Positions 32,198 to 39,971 of a stretch of DNA of 64,000 nt are shown piece by piece; position 1 is the stretch's first letter; every line of letters starts with the position of its first letter. Below the pieces are notes generated by a model. It saw nothing but the letters and a program-made list of their open reading frames with translations. It searched no databases and was not told the origin of the DNA. The position numbers and the translations under genes were made by a program. The stretch lies in contig NZ_CP059068.1 of the NCBI RefSeq assembly GCF_017798165.1, positions 4,030,001 to 4,094,000 on the forward strand, given 5' to 3'. The stretch is from Rhodoferax sp. AJA081-3. GTDB lineage: Bacteria; Pseudomonadota; Gammaproteobacteria; Burkholderiales; Burkholderiaceae_C.

Positions 32198-32303
32198 CGC
32201 GCAAAGCTACTGCGCGGCCCGATCTTGCGTTGGCGGTGCTCACCGTACAGAAGTACGGTTGCGCTCCTCAACGCAAGCTAGGGTCGCTCGCTACGCTTTT
32301 CGC
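32198..32303. repeat. Long imperfect hairpin between ftsZ and lpxC
   Basis: The inner arms CTTGCGTT (32224-32231) with AACGCAAG (32270-32277) and ACCGTAC (32242-32248) with GTACGGT (32253-32259) pair around the loop AGAA. Outer flanks (GCGCAAAGCTAC... and ...GCTACGCTTTTCGC) also pair in part. No T run follows, so it is not a classic terminator; it could be a third dispersed repeat type. Confidence 0.6.
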
Positions 32304-32364
32304 ACCATCAATCGGGAAACCGGTCCGATCTGCCCGGGAATGGTTGTCCAAGTAAAATCACGCG

Positions 32365-33288
32365 GTGCTACAACAACGAACCCTCAAGTCCCTGACCCGC
32401 GCCGTCGGTGTGGGCCTGCACAGCGGCCAACGGGTGGAACTCACCCTGCGGCCTGCGCAGCCTGACACCGGCATCATCTTTCGCCGTGTGGATTTGCCGG
32501 TGCCGGTGGACATACCAGTGTCGGCCCCTTCGGTGACCGACACGCGCATGGCCTCCACCATTTCCAATGGCGGGGCCAAGGTGCAGACGATTGAACACCT
32601 GATGTCGGCCTGCGCCGGCCTCGGGCTGGACAATCTGTACGTGGACATCACGGCCGAAGAAATCCCCATCCTGGATGGATCCGCCGCGTCTTTTGTGTTC
32701 CTGCTGCAGAGCGCTGGTATTGCCTTGCAAAACGCACCCAAACGTTTCATGCGGGTCAAACGCGCGGTAGAGGTGCGTGAAGGCGAGGGCGCCAACCTCA
32801 AGTGGGCGCGCCTGGAGCCGTACAACGGATACAAGCTCAGTTTCGAGATTGTGTTCGACCACCCGGCCGTGGATTCCACCGGCCAGACGGTGGAGTTCGA
32901 CATGGGCCGTGATTCCTACTCCCGCGACATTGCGCGCGCCCGCACCTTTGGTTTCACCAAAGACGTGGAGATGATGCGCACCAATGGCCTGGCCCTGGGT
33001 GGCGGTCTGGACAATGCCATCGTCATGGATGACTACAAGGTGCTCAATGCCGAAGGCCTGCGGTACGACGATGAGTTTGCCAAACACAAACTGCTCGATG
33101 CGATTGGTGACCTGTACTGCGTGGGCAAACCCTTGTTGGCCAGCTACAGCGCCTTCCGCTCCGGCCATGCGCTGAACAACAAACTGCTGCGCGAGCTGCT
33201 GGCCCACAAGGACGCATGGGAGATGGTGAGTTTTGAGGACGAGAGCCTGGCACCTGCCGGTTTCTCTCAACTGGCGCCCGCCTGGTAG
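32365..33288 (+). CDS. lpxC: UDP-3-O-acyl-N-acetylglucosamine deacetylase
   Basis: A 307-residue zinc hydrolase for the committed step of lipid A synthesis. Zinc ligands are His78 in QTIEHLMSA and the His and Asp of [11 protein letters not shown]; the catalytic His is in [14 protein letters not shown]. The double sandwich fold order ([13 protein letters not shown] at the start) is typical. It starts at a GTG, at the end of the dcw cluster as in many proteobacteria. Confidence 0.97.
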   Translation: MLQQRTLKSLTRAVGVGLHSGQRVELTLRPAQPDTGIIFRRVDLPVPVDIPVSAPSVTDTRMASTISNGGAKVQTIEHLMSACAGLGLDNLYVDITAEEIPILDGSAASFVFLLQSAGIALQNAPKRFMRVKRAVEVREGEGANLKWARLEPYNGYKLSFEIVFDHPAVDSTGQTVEFDMGRDSYSRDIARARTFGFTKDVEMMRTNGLALGGGLDNAIVMDDYKVLNAEGLRYDDEFAKHKLLDAIGDLYCVGKPLLASYSAFRSGHALNNKLLRELLAHKDAWEMVSFEDESLAPAGFSQLAPAW

Positions 33289-33308
33289 CCACGCGGTACG
33301 CGACACCG

Positions 33309-33485
33309 ATGGGCATTTTTCGCGTTCTGTTTTTGGTGCTGCTATTGGCTGCGGCCGGCTGTTTTGTGTGTTTTCTTGTCACGGGCCAGCCACGCTACAA
33401 ACACTATGGTTTGCGTGTACTGCAGCTCACACTGGGCGCCGCGTTTTTCTTCTTTGCCGTGTTGGCCGTCGAGCGGTTTTTCTAG
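33309..33485 (+). CDS. Small two-helix membrane protein of 58 residues
   Basis: Starts with ATG twenty bases after lpxC and ends at TAG (33483-33485). The translation has one hydrophobic helix at about 4-24 (VLFLVLLLAAAGCFVCFLV), a short basic loop (GQPRYKHYGLR), and a second at about 38-53 (LGAAFFFFAVLAV). This is a hairpin membrane protein. Its codon use fits its neighbours. I do not recognise a named family; the position suggests cotranscription with lpxC. Confidence 0.65.
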   Translation: MGIFRVLFLVLLLAAAGCFVCFLVTGQPRYKHYGLRVLQLTLGAAFFFFAVLAVERFF

Positions 33486-33506
33486 CGCCTGTGTGCCGGC
33501 AGACCG

Positions 33507-35105
33507 TTAATGGTCTTCCCCAATGATCCAGTCCGGCTTGTGGTGGTCCAGGAAGGCGGTGAGTGCGTCCAGCACGTCGGGGTCGAACTGTGTGTTGCGC
33601 CGCTCTTCCAGATAGGCCAGTACCGCGTCCAGCGCCCAGGGCTCTTTGTAGGGCCTGCGGTGCAACAAAGCGTCAAACACGTCCACCACGGCCACAATCC
33701 GTGCCGCCAGCGGAATGGCCTGGCCCCTGAGTTGGCGCGGGTAACCCGTGCCGTCAAAGTGCTCGTGGTGCCCGCCGGCAATCTGCGCACCCATGCTCAG
33801 TGTGCTCACACCCTCCACCATTTTGGAGGCGCGTGCCAGCACGGTCTCGCCAATCAGGGCGTGTTCTTCCATGATGGCGCGTTCTTCGGGTGTATGCCGG
33901 CCCGGCTTGAGCAGCACCGCATCGGGTGTGGCCACCTTGCCCACATCGTGCAGGATGCTGGCCAGCCCGACCAGGGATAAAAAACTGGGCGTGATTTCTT
34001 CGGTGAACTTGCCCGCCGCCTGCAACTCGGCGGCAATGCCGTCGGTGAGCCGGCAGACCCGGCGCACATGGCCGCCGGTGGTGGCATCGCGGGACTCGGC
34101 CAGATCGGCCAGCGCCACCACGGTGGCCTCCTGCGTGGTCTTGAGCATGCCAAACATGTGCAGGTTGTCAAAGGCGGCCGCAATACGGTCACAGAACACA
34201 CCCAACAGGCTGCGCTCCAGATCACCCAGTGGCCAGGGCGGTGAGAAGGCCACCACAAACAGGTGGCCGTGGGGCGCGTGGATGAACAAGACATCCACCG
34301 CATCGGTAAAGACGTTTTTGCGTTCACGAAATGCCTGGTGGATCTCGGTCGCCCAGACGTGGTCGGACGGCAGGCTGGTCTGCTCTTCCAGCTGGGCTGC
34401 GGAGGCGCCGGTGGACGCAATCACAAAGGGCTCGCTGGTCACCCCGGGCGACTTGTTCTGCATGATGCACAACACACCCTCGGTGCCAAAGTTCAGGATG
34501 GCGCCAATCTGTGTCAGCACCCCGGAGGCTAACTCCTTGAGTGAATCCAGCTGGTACAAATTGCTGGCGGCTTCCAGGATGCGGGCAAGGCCCTTGCGGT
34601 TGGCCTCAATCGTCTGCAAACCTTCATAACTGCGCAGCGACGAGATCACCGTGGTGAACAGTTTTTGTGCCGTCAGCTCGGTCTTGGCTTTGTAGTCGTT
34701 GATGTCGAAGTCAACGATGACCTTTTGCTCCGGCGCCTGGCCTGGTTGGCCGGTACGCAGCACGATGCGCACCAGGTGGTTGTCCAGCTCTTCGCGTATG
34801 CGCCGGGCCAGCAGCAGCCCGGCGTTTTCGGTTTCCATCACCACATCCAGCAGCACCAGCGCAATATCGTTTTCGGTGGCCAGCATGTCATAACCCTGGG
34901 CGCCGGTGTAGGCCGAGAGTATCTCCACGCCACGGCCCTTGAATGTCACGCTGTTGAGTGCCAGGCGGGTGACGGCGTGGATGTCGGGTTCGTCGTCCAC
35001 CACCAGAATCCGCCAGGGCCGGACAGCAGCTTGGGCGACGGCAGAGGTGATGTCCTCGTCATCGTGGGTTAGCCAATTGCTGTCATCCGCATCGGTGAGG
35101 GCCAT
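33507..35105 (-). CDS. Response regulator with DUF3369 and HD-GYP phosphodiesterase domain
   Basis: A 532-residue cytoplasmic protein. The receiver at about 30-155 has VVDDEPD and VLLDVVMETENAG, the latter departing from DxxMP as is usual in DUF3369 regulators. A GAF-like DUF3369 middle follows (about 165-330), then an HD-GYP domain with LHDVGKV and HHEHFDGTGYP, the motifs needed to break down cyclic di-GMP. The catalytic His and Asp residues are intact. No kinase gene is adjacent. It converges with lpxC and the small protein. Confidence 0.9.
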   Translation of the reverse strand: MALTDADDSNWLTHDDEDITSAVAQAAVRPWRILVVDDEPDIHAVTRLALNSVTFKGRGVEILSAYTGAQGYDMLATENDIALVLLDVVMETENAGLLLARRIREELDNHLVRIVLRTGQPGQAPEQKVIVDFDINDYKAKTELTAQKLFTTVISSLRSYEGLQTIEANRKGLARILEAASNLYQLDSLKELASGVLTQIGAILNFGTEGVLCIMQNKSPGVTSEPFVIASTGASAAQLEEQTSLPSDHVWATEIHQAFRERKNVFTDAVDVLFIHAPHGHLFVVAFSPPWPLGDLERSLLGVFCDRIAAAFDNLHMFGMLKTTQEATVVALADLAESRDATTGGHVRRVCRLTDGIAAELQAAGKFTEEITPSFLSLVGLASILHDVGKVATPDAVLLKPGRHTPEERAIMEEHALIGETVLARASKMVEGVSTLSMGAQIAGGHHEHFDGTGYPRQLRGQAIPLAARIVAVVDVFDALLHRRPYKEPWALDAVLAYLEERRNTQFDPDVLDALTAFLDHHKPDWIIGEDH

Positions 35106-35203
35106 GCCTGCCTTTCAGGTTGTAGAAGTCTGCTGCCGATCCAACTTCGGCTGACCACAGCTTACCAGCATTTGAAGATTTATCGCAACCGGAGTTCCCC
35201 GCG

Positions 35204-35752
35204 TCAGCGGCTGCGACCCGCCCGGTAGTTGCCACCAATCTTGCCCCCCAGGCCGCTGGCCAGGGCCAGCTTGGCCATGGCGCTGCCGGCATGGGCATGG
35301 GTGATGGCCAGACCCAGCGCGTCTGCGGCGTCCGGCCCGGGCAGGCCCGGCAGCTCCAGCAGGCGCTGCACCATGGACTGCACCTGGGTCTTGTCGGCCC
35401 GGCCATAACCGACCACGGCCTGCTTCATCTGCAGCGCGGTGTACTCCGCCACGGGCAAATCGTTGGATACCAGCGCCGTGATGCAGGCCCCCCGCGCCTG
35501 ACCCAGCAAAAGGGTGGACTGCGGGTTGACGTTGACAAACACAATCTCCACCGAAGCGCAGTCGGGCGTGTAGCGCTGCACCACCTCGCGTATGCCATCA
35601 AACAGCACCTTCAGGCGCAGTGGAAGCTCCCCCACGTCCAGGTGCTGGGTGCTGATGGTGCCACTGGCCACATACTGCAGCGCGGCGCCGTGTACATCCA
35701 CCACACCAAAACCGGTGGTGCGCAGGCCAGGATCGATGCCCAGTATTCGCAT
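35204..35752 (-). CDS. ruvC: Holliday junction endonuclease RuvC
   Basis: A 182-residue resolvase. Catalytic acidic residues lie in [10 protein letters not shown] (Asp7), VEIVFVN, and [13 protein letters not shown] (two Asp). The length is close to the E. coli 173. ruvAB are not in the window. The start codon touches a copy of short repeat R1 that fills the gap to the CdsA-like gene. Confidence 0.96.
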   Translation of the reverse strand: MRILGIDPGLRTTGFGVVDVHGAALQYVASGTISTQHLDVGELPLRLKVLFDGIREVVQRYTPDCASVEIVFVNVNPQSTLLLGQARGACITALVSNDLPVAEYTALQMKQAVVGYGRADKTQVQSMVQRLLELPGLPGPDAADALGLAITHAHAGSAMAKLALASGLGGKIGGNYRAGRSR

Positions 35753-35753
35753 G

Positions 35754-35808
35754 CTATTGTTTATATAGCATAAGAGCTATATTATTCGGGGGCTAGAGGC
35801 CAATTTGG
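35754..35808 (-). repeat. Short dispersed repeat R1, copy between ruvC and the CdsA-like gene
   Basis: On the plus strand ATGCTATTGTTTATATAGC, then a variable part, then CGGGGGCTAGAGGCCAATTTG. It fills the whole intergenic space, so the distance between the genes is set by the repeat. Confidence 0.7.
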
Positions 35809-36807
35809 CTATGCACCAAAGTACCAGCGGGCCGAGTGGAAGAACACCGGCGCCGCAAAACACAGGCCATCCACCCGGTCCAGCAGACCACCTGCCCCGG
35901 TGACCGACTCGCCTTGGCTACCCCAACTGGGGATGCCCCGGTCCCGCTTGAGTGCTTTCATGACCAGGTGGCCCAGCGAACCGGCGACACAGGCCACAAA
36001 GGCCGCCGCAAATGCGGTGCCCGGCACCCAGGGCGTGATGCCGGCCAGCATGGCCCCCAGCAGGCTGCCCGCCGCCACACCAATGCCCCAACTGTGCCAG
36101 TTGAAGCTGGTGCTGATGGCTGGTGCAACCGGTGGCCGCTGCAACCTGCGCGATGCAAAGTGCTGCGTGACCATACACACCTGCACCACCAGCACCAGAA
36201 AAAACACCAGGAAGGCATTGCGGTTCTCGTAGCCCGGAAACTTCAGCATCAACAGCGCGGGCACATGACTCATGCCGTAGATACACACCATGATGCCCCA
36301 CTGCAGCTTGGCGTTGCGCTCCAGAAAACGCAGCGGGTCATTGGCCAGTGCGCTGGCCAGGGGCAGGGCCAGAAAAGCGTAGACCGGTATCAGCACGGTG
36401 AACAAGTCAAAGTGGCCGCTGCCAATCAGCCAGTACTGCACCGGCAGCACCACAAAAAAGGCCAGCACCAGGCTGCGGTGGTCGCCCAGGCGGGTGGGTG
36501 ACAAGGTCAGAAACTCGCGCAGGCTAAAAAACGACACCAGGCCAAACAAGGTCAGCGCCACGCCATCTCCCGTAGCCCAACCCAGCCAAAACACCATCAC
36601 CATCAGCCAGCTGGTGCGGATGATGGCGTCCACCCGGCGGTGTTCCTGGCGCCGGGCATCGGCTGCAGCATCATCACCATGCTCCCGCACGGAGTACAGA
36701 AAGGACACGCAGCTGGCTAGCAGCAACAAACCGAATACGAGAATGAACAGGGCGCCGATCTGCTGCGTGGGGCTCAGATTCTTGAGGTAGTAATACACAT
36801 CAAACAT
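35809..36807 (-). CDS. CdsA-like phosphatidate cytidylyltransferase (YnbB-like)
   Basis: A 332-residue protein with about eight membrane helices. The C-terminus carries a CTP-transferase signature variant: GSLGHLVMKALKRDRGIPSWG followed by GAGGLLDRVDGLCFAAPVFF, matching S-x-x-x-D-x-x-K-R-x-x-x-K-D-x-x-x-x-x-P-G-H-G-G-x-x-D-R-x-D only in part. It is the second gene after a PlsC-type acyltransferase, so the pair may turn lysophosphatidate to phosphatidate and then CDP-diacylglycerol. It is probably a second, specialised CdsA; a main cdsA would be expected elsewhere near dxr. Confidence 0.82.
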   Translation of the reverse strand: MFDVYYYLKNLSPTQQIGALFILVFGLLLLASCVSFLYSVREHGDDAAADARRQEHRRVDAIIRTSWLMVMVFWLGWATGDGVALTLFGLVSFFSLREFLTLSPTRLGDHRSLVLAFFVVLPVQYWLIGSGHFDLFTVLIPVYAFLALPLASALANDPLRFLERNAKLQWGIMVCIYGMSHVPALLMLKFPGYENRNAFLVFFLVLVVQVCMVTQHFASRRLQRPPVAPAISTSFNWHSWGIGVAAGSLLGAMLAGITPWVPGTAFAAAFVACVAGSLGHLVMKALKRDRGIPSWGSQGESVTGAGGLLDRVDGLCFAAPVFFHSARWYFGA

Positions 36808-36819
36808 GGTGTTGTGCCC

Positions 36820-37431
36820 TTACACGTCGCGCAGTGCCACCACGGCGGCGCGGGCGCGTTCCAGAAACACGCGGCGGTCTTCACCCGCTTGCAACTGCAT
36901 GGGGGCTCCAAACGTTACGGAACACAGCACCGGCACGGGCACCACCTCACCTTTGGGTAACACGTGCTGCACGTTGTTGATCCAGGCCGGTACCAAGACC
37001 ACGTTGGGGCATTTCAGCGCCAGGTTGTACAGCCCGGCCTTGAAGGGCTGCGGGTCACCGGTGAAGCCGCGTGTGCCTTCGGGAAACAGGATGATGGAGT
37101 CGCCATTGGCCAGCGCGTCAAACAGTGGCTCCAGCGGGTCTTCGTCACTCGTGCGGTCGCGTGAAACGTAGATGACGTTGAACACGGCCGTGGTCAGCCA
37201 TTTCTTGAAGGGTGTCTTGGTCCAGTAGTCTTTGGCCGCAATGGCCCGCGTGACGTTGCGCAGCTCCAGCGGCAAGGCCGCCCAGATCATCACCAGGTCG
37301 GCATGGCTTTGGTGGTTGGCAAAATAAATACGCTGCTCGGCCTTGGGTGGGCAACCATGCCAACGGGCCTGCGAGCCAGTGAGCACCCGTATCAGACCCA
37401 GCAGAAAGTAACTCATTAACTTGGCAAGCAT
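36820..37431 (-). CDS. 1-acyl-sn-glycerol-3-phosphate acyltransferase family protein
   Basis: A 203-residue PlsC-family enzyme. The HX4D motif is NHQSHADLV and the substrate motif is LFPEGTRGF; one hydrophobic segment sits at the N-terminus (LMSYFLLGLIRVLTG). It overlaps nothing but ends 12 bases before the CdsA-like gene. The acyl donor and acceptor cannot be read from the sequence. Confidence 0.87.
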   Translation of the reverse strand: MLAKLMSYFLLGLIRVLTGSQARWHGCPPKAEQRIYFANHQSHADLVMIWAALPLELRNVTRAIAAKDYWTKTPFKKWLTTAVFNVIYVSRDRTSDEDPLEPLFDALANGDSIILFPEGTRGFTGDPQPFKAGLYNLALKCPNVVLVPAWINNVQHVLPKGEVVPVPVLCSVTFGAPMQLQAGEDRRVFLERARAAVVALRDV

Positions 37432-37502
37432 GGGCGGATGATACAGAGCTATATGACGCTTTGATGTGGGTTTATACGAGGGTATGTTTTGGTGTGTTTG
37501 GC

Positions 37503-37606
37503 TCTCGCCGGATGCAGAGCCTGTGCGCTCTGCGCCGTTCGTGTCCCCCGCCCTGCGGGCTCCTCCTTTGCCTCACTTTGCAGAACACCCAGACTCCGCA
37601 TCCGAG
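37503..37606. repeat. Palindromic repeat R2, copy D
   Basis: Arms 37510-37533 and 37580-37603 pair over 24 bases with several mismatches (ends GGATGC/GCATCC). The core is on the minus strand: GTGTCCCCCGCCCTGCGGGC then TCCTCCTTTGCCTC. Type II centre (with CACTTTG and CGTTCG next to the core). The stretch from 37432 to 37625 holds nothing else I can name. Confidence 0.8.
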
Positions 37607-37625
37607 GGGTTGGCGTGCCAAAGTA

Positions 37626-38189
37626 TCAGTTGCCCCGAGCGCTCGTGACCAATGCCGCAATTTGTCTGCCTACCTGTTCCGCATCCGCGTCGTCAGCCTG
37701 GATGCCTGTTGACGCATCGCGCAGAAAGGGAAGCGCAGCTTCGTACTCTGCGTAGAGGTGTCTGAGAAACGCCGGAACCTTGCTTGCAATCCGTCCTGGA
37801 TCGGCGTCGTCCATCACCCTGCCTTGGACGGTATCGAATGAGGCGTGAAGGGTGACGAACACCAAACGTGGCCGTGACTGCAATGCATCGACGAGTTGGT
37901 GTTGCTCGGTTTTGTTGAAGAAACCCCCTTCCACGATGACTACGTTTGCGAATTGCTCGAAGAAGTGCTCAGTGAGCACTGCGGCAGAGTGTCTTGCGAT
38001 TCTCCAGGTATCTTGGTCATCGAAACCTTCGCGCTGTCGAGTCATGCAGTAGAGCTGGTCGAGATCCAAACATGCGACTGGCACACCTGCAGATCGCAGG
38101 TGCCGAGCCACTGCATGGGCGGAAGTGCTTTTGCCCACCCCGACTGGTCCGGTGAGCACGACCAAGGTTCGTGAATTGCTGTGCCCCAT
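37626..38189 (-). CDS. P-loop NTPase / small-molecule kinase-like protein
   Basis: A 187-residue protein. The start at 38189 is chosen for AAAGGA upstream; the open frame runs back through repeat R2 without being likely. Walker A is TGPVGVGKST near the N-terminus, then CLDLDQLYCM, and a VVIVEGGFFN strand that may hold Walker B. A C-terminal lid-like part is rich in R/D (QGRVMDDADPGR). It resembles chloramphenicol phosphotransferase/AAA_33-type kinases, but the substrate is unknown. Its base composition is lower in GC than its neighbours and it lies between two inverted R2 repeats, which together suggest transfer. Confidence 0.75.
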   Translation of the reverse strand: MGHSNSRTLVVLTGPVGVGKSTSAHAVARHLRSAGVPVACLDLDQLYCMTRQREGFDDQDTWRIARHSAAVLTEHFFEQFANVVIVEGGFFNKTEQHQLVDALQSRPRLVFVTLHASFDTVQGRVMDDADPGRIASKVPAFLRHLYAEYEAALPFLRDASTGIQADDADAEQVGRQIAALVTSARGN

Positions 38190-38238
38190 CTTGTGATGTC
38201 CTTTGAAATTGACTTGCAACGTCCCGCTAGTCCAACAA

Positions 38239-38338
38239 CCCGAGCAGAAGACCCAGGGCGTACGCCAAAGCGAGGTAAAGGAGGAGCCCGAAGGGCGGGG
38301 GACACGAGCGGCGGCGTGCGCCCTGGGTCTTCTGCGGG
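38239..38338. repeat. Palindromic repeat R2, copy E
   Basis: Arms 38245-38266 and 38313-38334 form a 22-bp stem with one mismatch, extended by CCCG/CGGG beyond a two-base bulge. The plus-strand core is GAGGTAAAGGAGGAGCCCG, AAGGGCGGGGGACACG (type II). It is inverted relative to copy D, on the other side of the kinase gene. Confidence 0.85.
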
Positions 38339-38360
38339 CGAATAAACAAAAGCAACGCAA

Positions 38361-39110
38361 TCAAGGCAGTTGCGCATCCCCCATGCGCCCCGTGATCACC
38401 CCCGCACGGTTGGCGAGATACCCCGAGTTCGGCAACTTCTCATAGTGGCGTGGCCGCGGCAGCATCACCGCCAGCCGAGCCGATTCATACGCACTCAATT
38501 GCGACGCTGGCTTGCGGTAGTATTGCTGCGCCGCAGCCTCCGCGCCGAAGATGCCTTCGCCCCATTCCACGCTGTTGAGGTAAATCTCCAGGATGCGTTG
38601 TTTGCTCAGCAGGTTCTCCAGCAGTACGGTCAGCACCAGCTCCTGGCCCTTGCGCACCAGGGTGCGCTCGCCCGACAAGAACAGATTCTTGGACAGCTGC
38701 TGTGTGATGGTGGAGCCGCCCACAATCTTGGGGGGCTTGGGTGTTTTGCCGGAAGGGGCGTTGGGTTTGGCGGGCGCCTGCTTGGCGGCGCGGGCCTCGG
38801 CCTTGGCGTTTTTCTCCCAGGCCTTTTCCAAAGCGTCCCAGTCCACACCTTCGTGGTTGGTAAAACCATCGTCTTCCGACGCTATCACCGCACGTTTGAG
38901 GTTGTCGGATATCTGGTTGTAGGCCACCCACTGCTGGCGCAAGCGCAGACTGGTGCCTTTTTCATTGGCCAGGCGCCAGGCCTCGGAGCGCTGGAAGCTG
39001 GTGGACTGCGGTGCCACCACGGCCATGGCTGCGATACGCGCCACAAAATACAGTTGCAGCGCCAGGAAGGCGACCACCAACAGCCCCAGCCAACGCGCCA
39101 GTGTTTTCAT
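38361..39110 (-). CDS. mtgA: Monofunctional peptidoglycan glycosyltransferase
   Basis: A 249-residue GT51 enzyme with an N-terminal anchor helix (about 6-30). Motifs: VIASEDDGFTNHEGVDW with the catalytic Glu, GGSTITQQLSKNLFL, RKGQELVLTVLLE, and KQRILEIYLNSVEWGEGIFG. Between motifs one and two there is an inserted K/A/P-rich linker of about 25 residues (AKAEARAAKQAPAKPNAP and on), longer than in E. coli. The start is directly next to the stop of the TonB-domain gene. Confidence 0.95.
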   Translation of the reverse strand: MKTLARWLGLLVVAFLALQLYFVARIAAMAVVAPQSTSFQRSEAWRLANEKGTSLRLRQQWVAYNQISDNLKRAVIASEDDGFTNHEGVDWDALEKAWEKNAKAEARAAKQAPAKPNAPSGKTPKPPKIVGGSTITQQLSKNLFLSGERTLVRKGQELVLTVLLENLLSKQRILEIYLNSVEWGEGIFGAEAAAQQYYRKPASQLSAYESARLAVMLPRPRHYEKLPNSGYLANRAGVITGRMGDAQLP

Positions 39111-39971
39111 TTAATTCTGCGTAGAGATGGACGCTTCCAGCGTTTCGTCGCGGGTGAACTTGAAACGGGAGACCACTAGGATCTGGTCCGCCTGGCGGCG
39201 CATGGCCGGGCTGAAGTTGCCAAACGGCCCAGCCGACCGGGCAATGGCCGCGGCTTGGCGGTCCAGCGTGCGGTTGCCCGAGCTTTCCACAATCTCGGTG
39301 TCCAGCACGCGGCCGTTGTGGTTGACGGTGACGATCATGGTCAGCTCACCGTACAACTTCTTGCCGCCAGCCTGCGGAAAGTTTTCGGTGCCCTTGTCTT
39401 CAATGGCGTGGCGCAGTGCGTCGTAATAGACCGCATACACCGCTTCGCGCGCGGCGGGGCTGATGTAACGCTTCTTGGGCCGCGCATTTTCCTGGTTGAT
39501 ACGCCGTTCAATCTCGGCCAGGATTTTGACCAGTTGGCGGCGCTTTTCTTCACGCTCCAGTTGTTCAGTTTTGGTGGCTGCCTGGTTCGGGTCAATGGGG
39601 GGCAGGGCGGCCAGCTGGCTCTTGACTTGGGCCAGCAGCAGGGTTTGCTGTTCCTGCAGGTTTTGCAGTTTGCGTGCAGCCTCTTCTTCGGTGGCGTCAC
39701 CAAAATCAGTCAGGGCCGATGGCGGCAGCGGGCTGGTGGCGCGGCCCTTGTCGGCGTCTCCACCACCGGCCAGCGAGTTTTGGGCAATCACCTGGGCCTT
39801 GTCCGGCTTCTCGTTGGTTTTGGCGTTGACCAGAATCACTTCCAGCGGCGTGTCTTCGAACACCCGGTTGAACGACTCGGGGTCTACAAAACGCACGGTC
39901 AACAACACCGCATGCACCGCAATGGATGCAATGAGGGCAATTTGGAGGGTGCTGATGGACCGCAGGTTCAC
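39111..39971 (-). CDS. TonB C-terminal domain protein (energy-transducer-like)
   Basis: A 286-residue protein with a membrane helix at about 9-27 (ALIASIAVHAVLLTVRF), the usual N-terminal TonB anchor carrying His. Then come a long charged periplasmic region with coiled coil (about 95-170) and a TonB_C fold (KKLYGELTMIVTVNHNGRVLDTEIVESSGNRTLD). It starts at a GTG overlapping the RNase gene stop. No ExbB/ExbD pair or receptor is adjacent, so it may be a TonB or a TolA-like protein; the partner is unknown. Confidence 0.85.
   Translation of the reverse strand: MNLRSISTLQIALIASIAVHAVLLTVRFVDPESFNRVFEDTPLEVILVNAKTNEKPDKAQVIAQNSLAGGGDADKGRATSPLPPSALTDFGDATEEEAARKLQNLQEQQTLLLAQVKSQLAALPPIDPNQAATKTEQLEREEKRRQLVKILAEIERRINQENARPKKRYISPAAREAVYAVYYDALRHAIEDKGTENFPQAGGKKLYGELTMIVTVNHNGRVLDTEIVESSGNRTLDRQAAAIARSAGPFGNFSPAMRRQADQILVVSRFKFTRDETLEASISTQN

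Noticed and set aside
38190..38360. An N-terminal extension of the P-loop kinase through repeat R2
   Set aside because: The Walker A segment begins just after the ATG at 38189, which has AAAGGA upstream; the extension is Arg/Pro-rich and is type II R2 sequence read in another frame than in mpl and murD.
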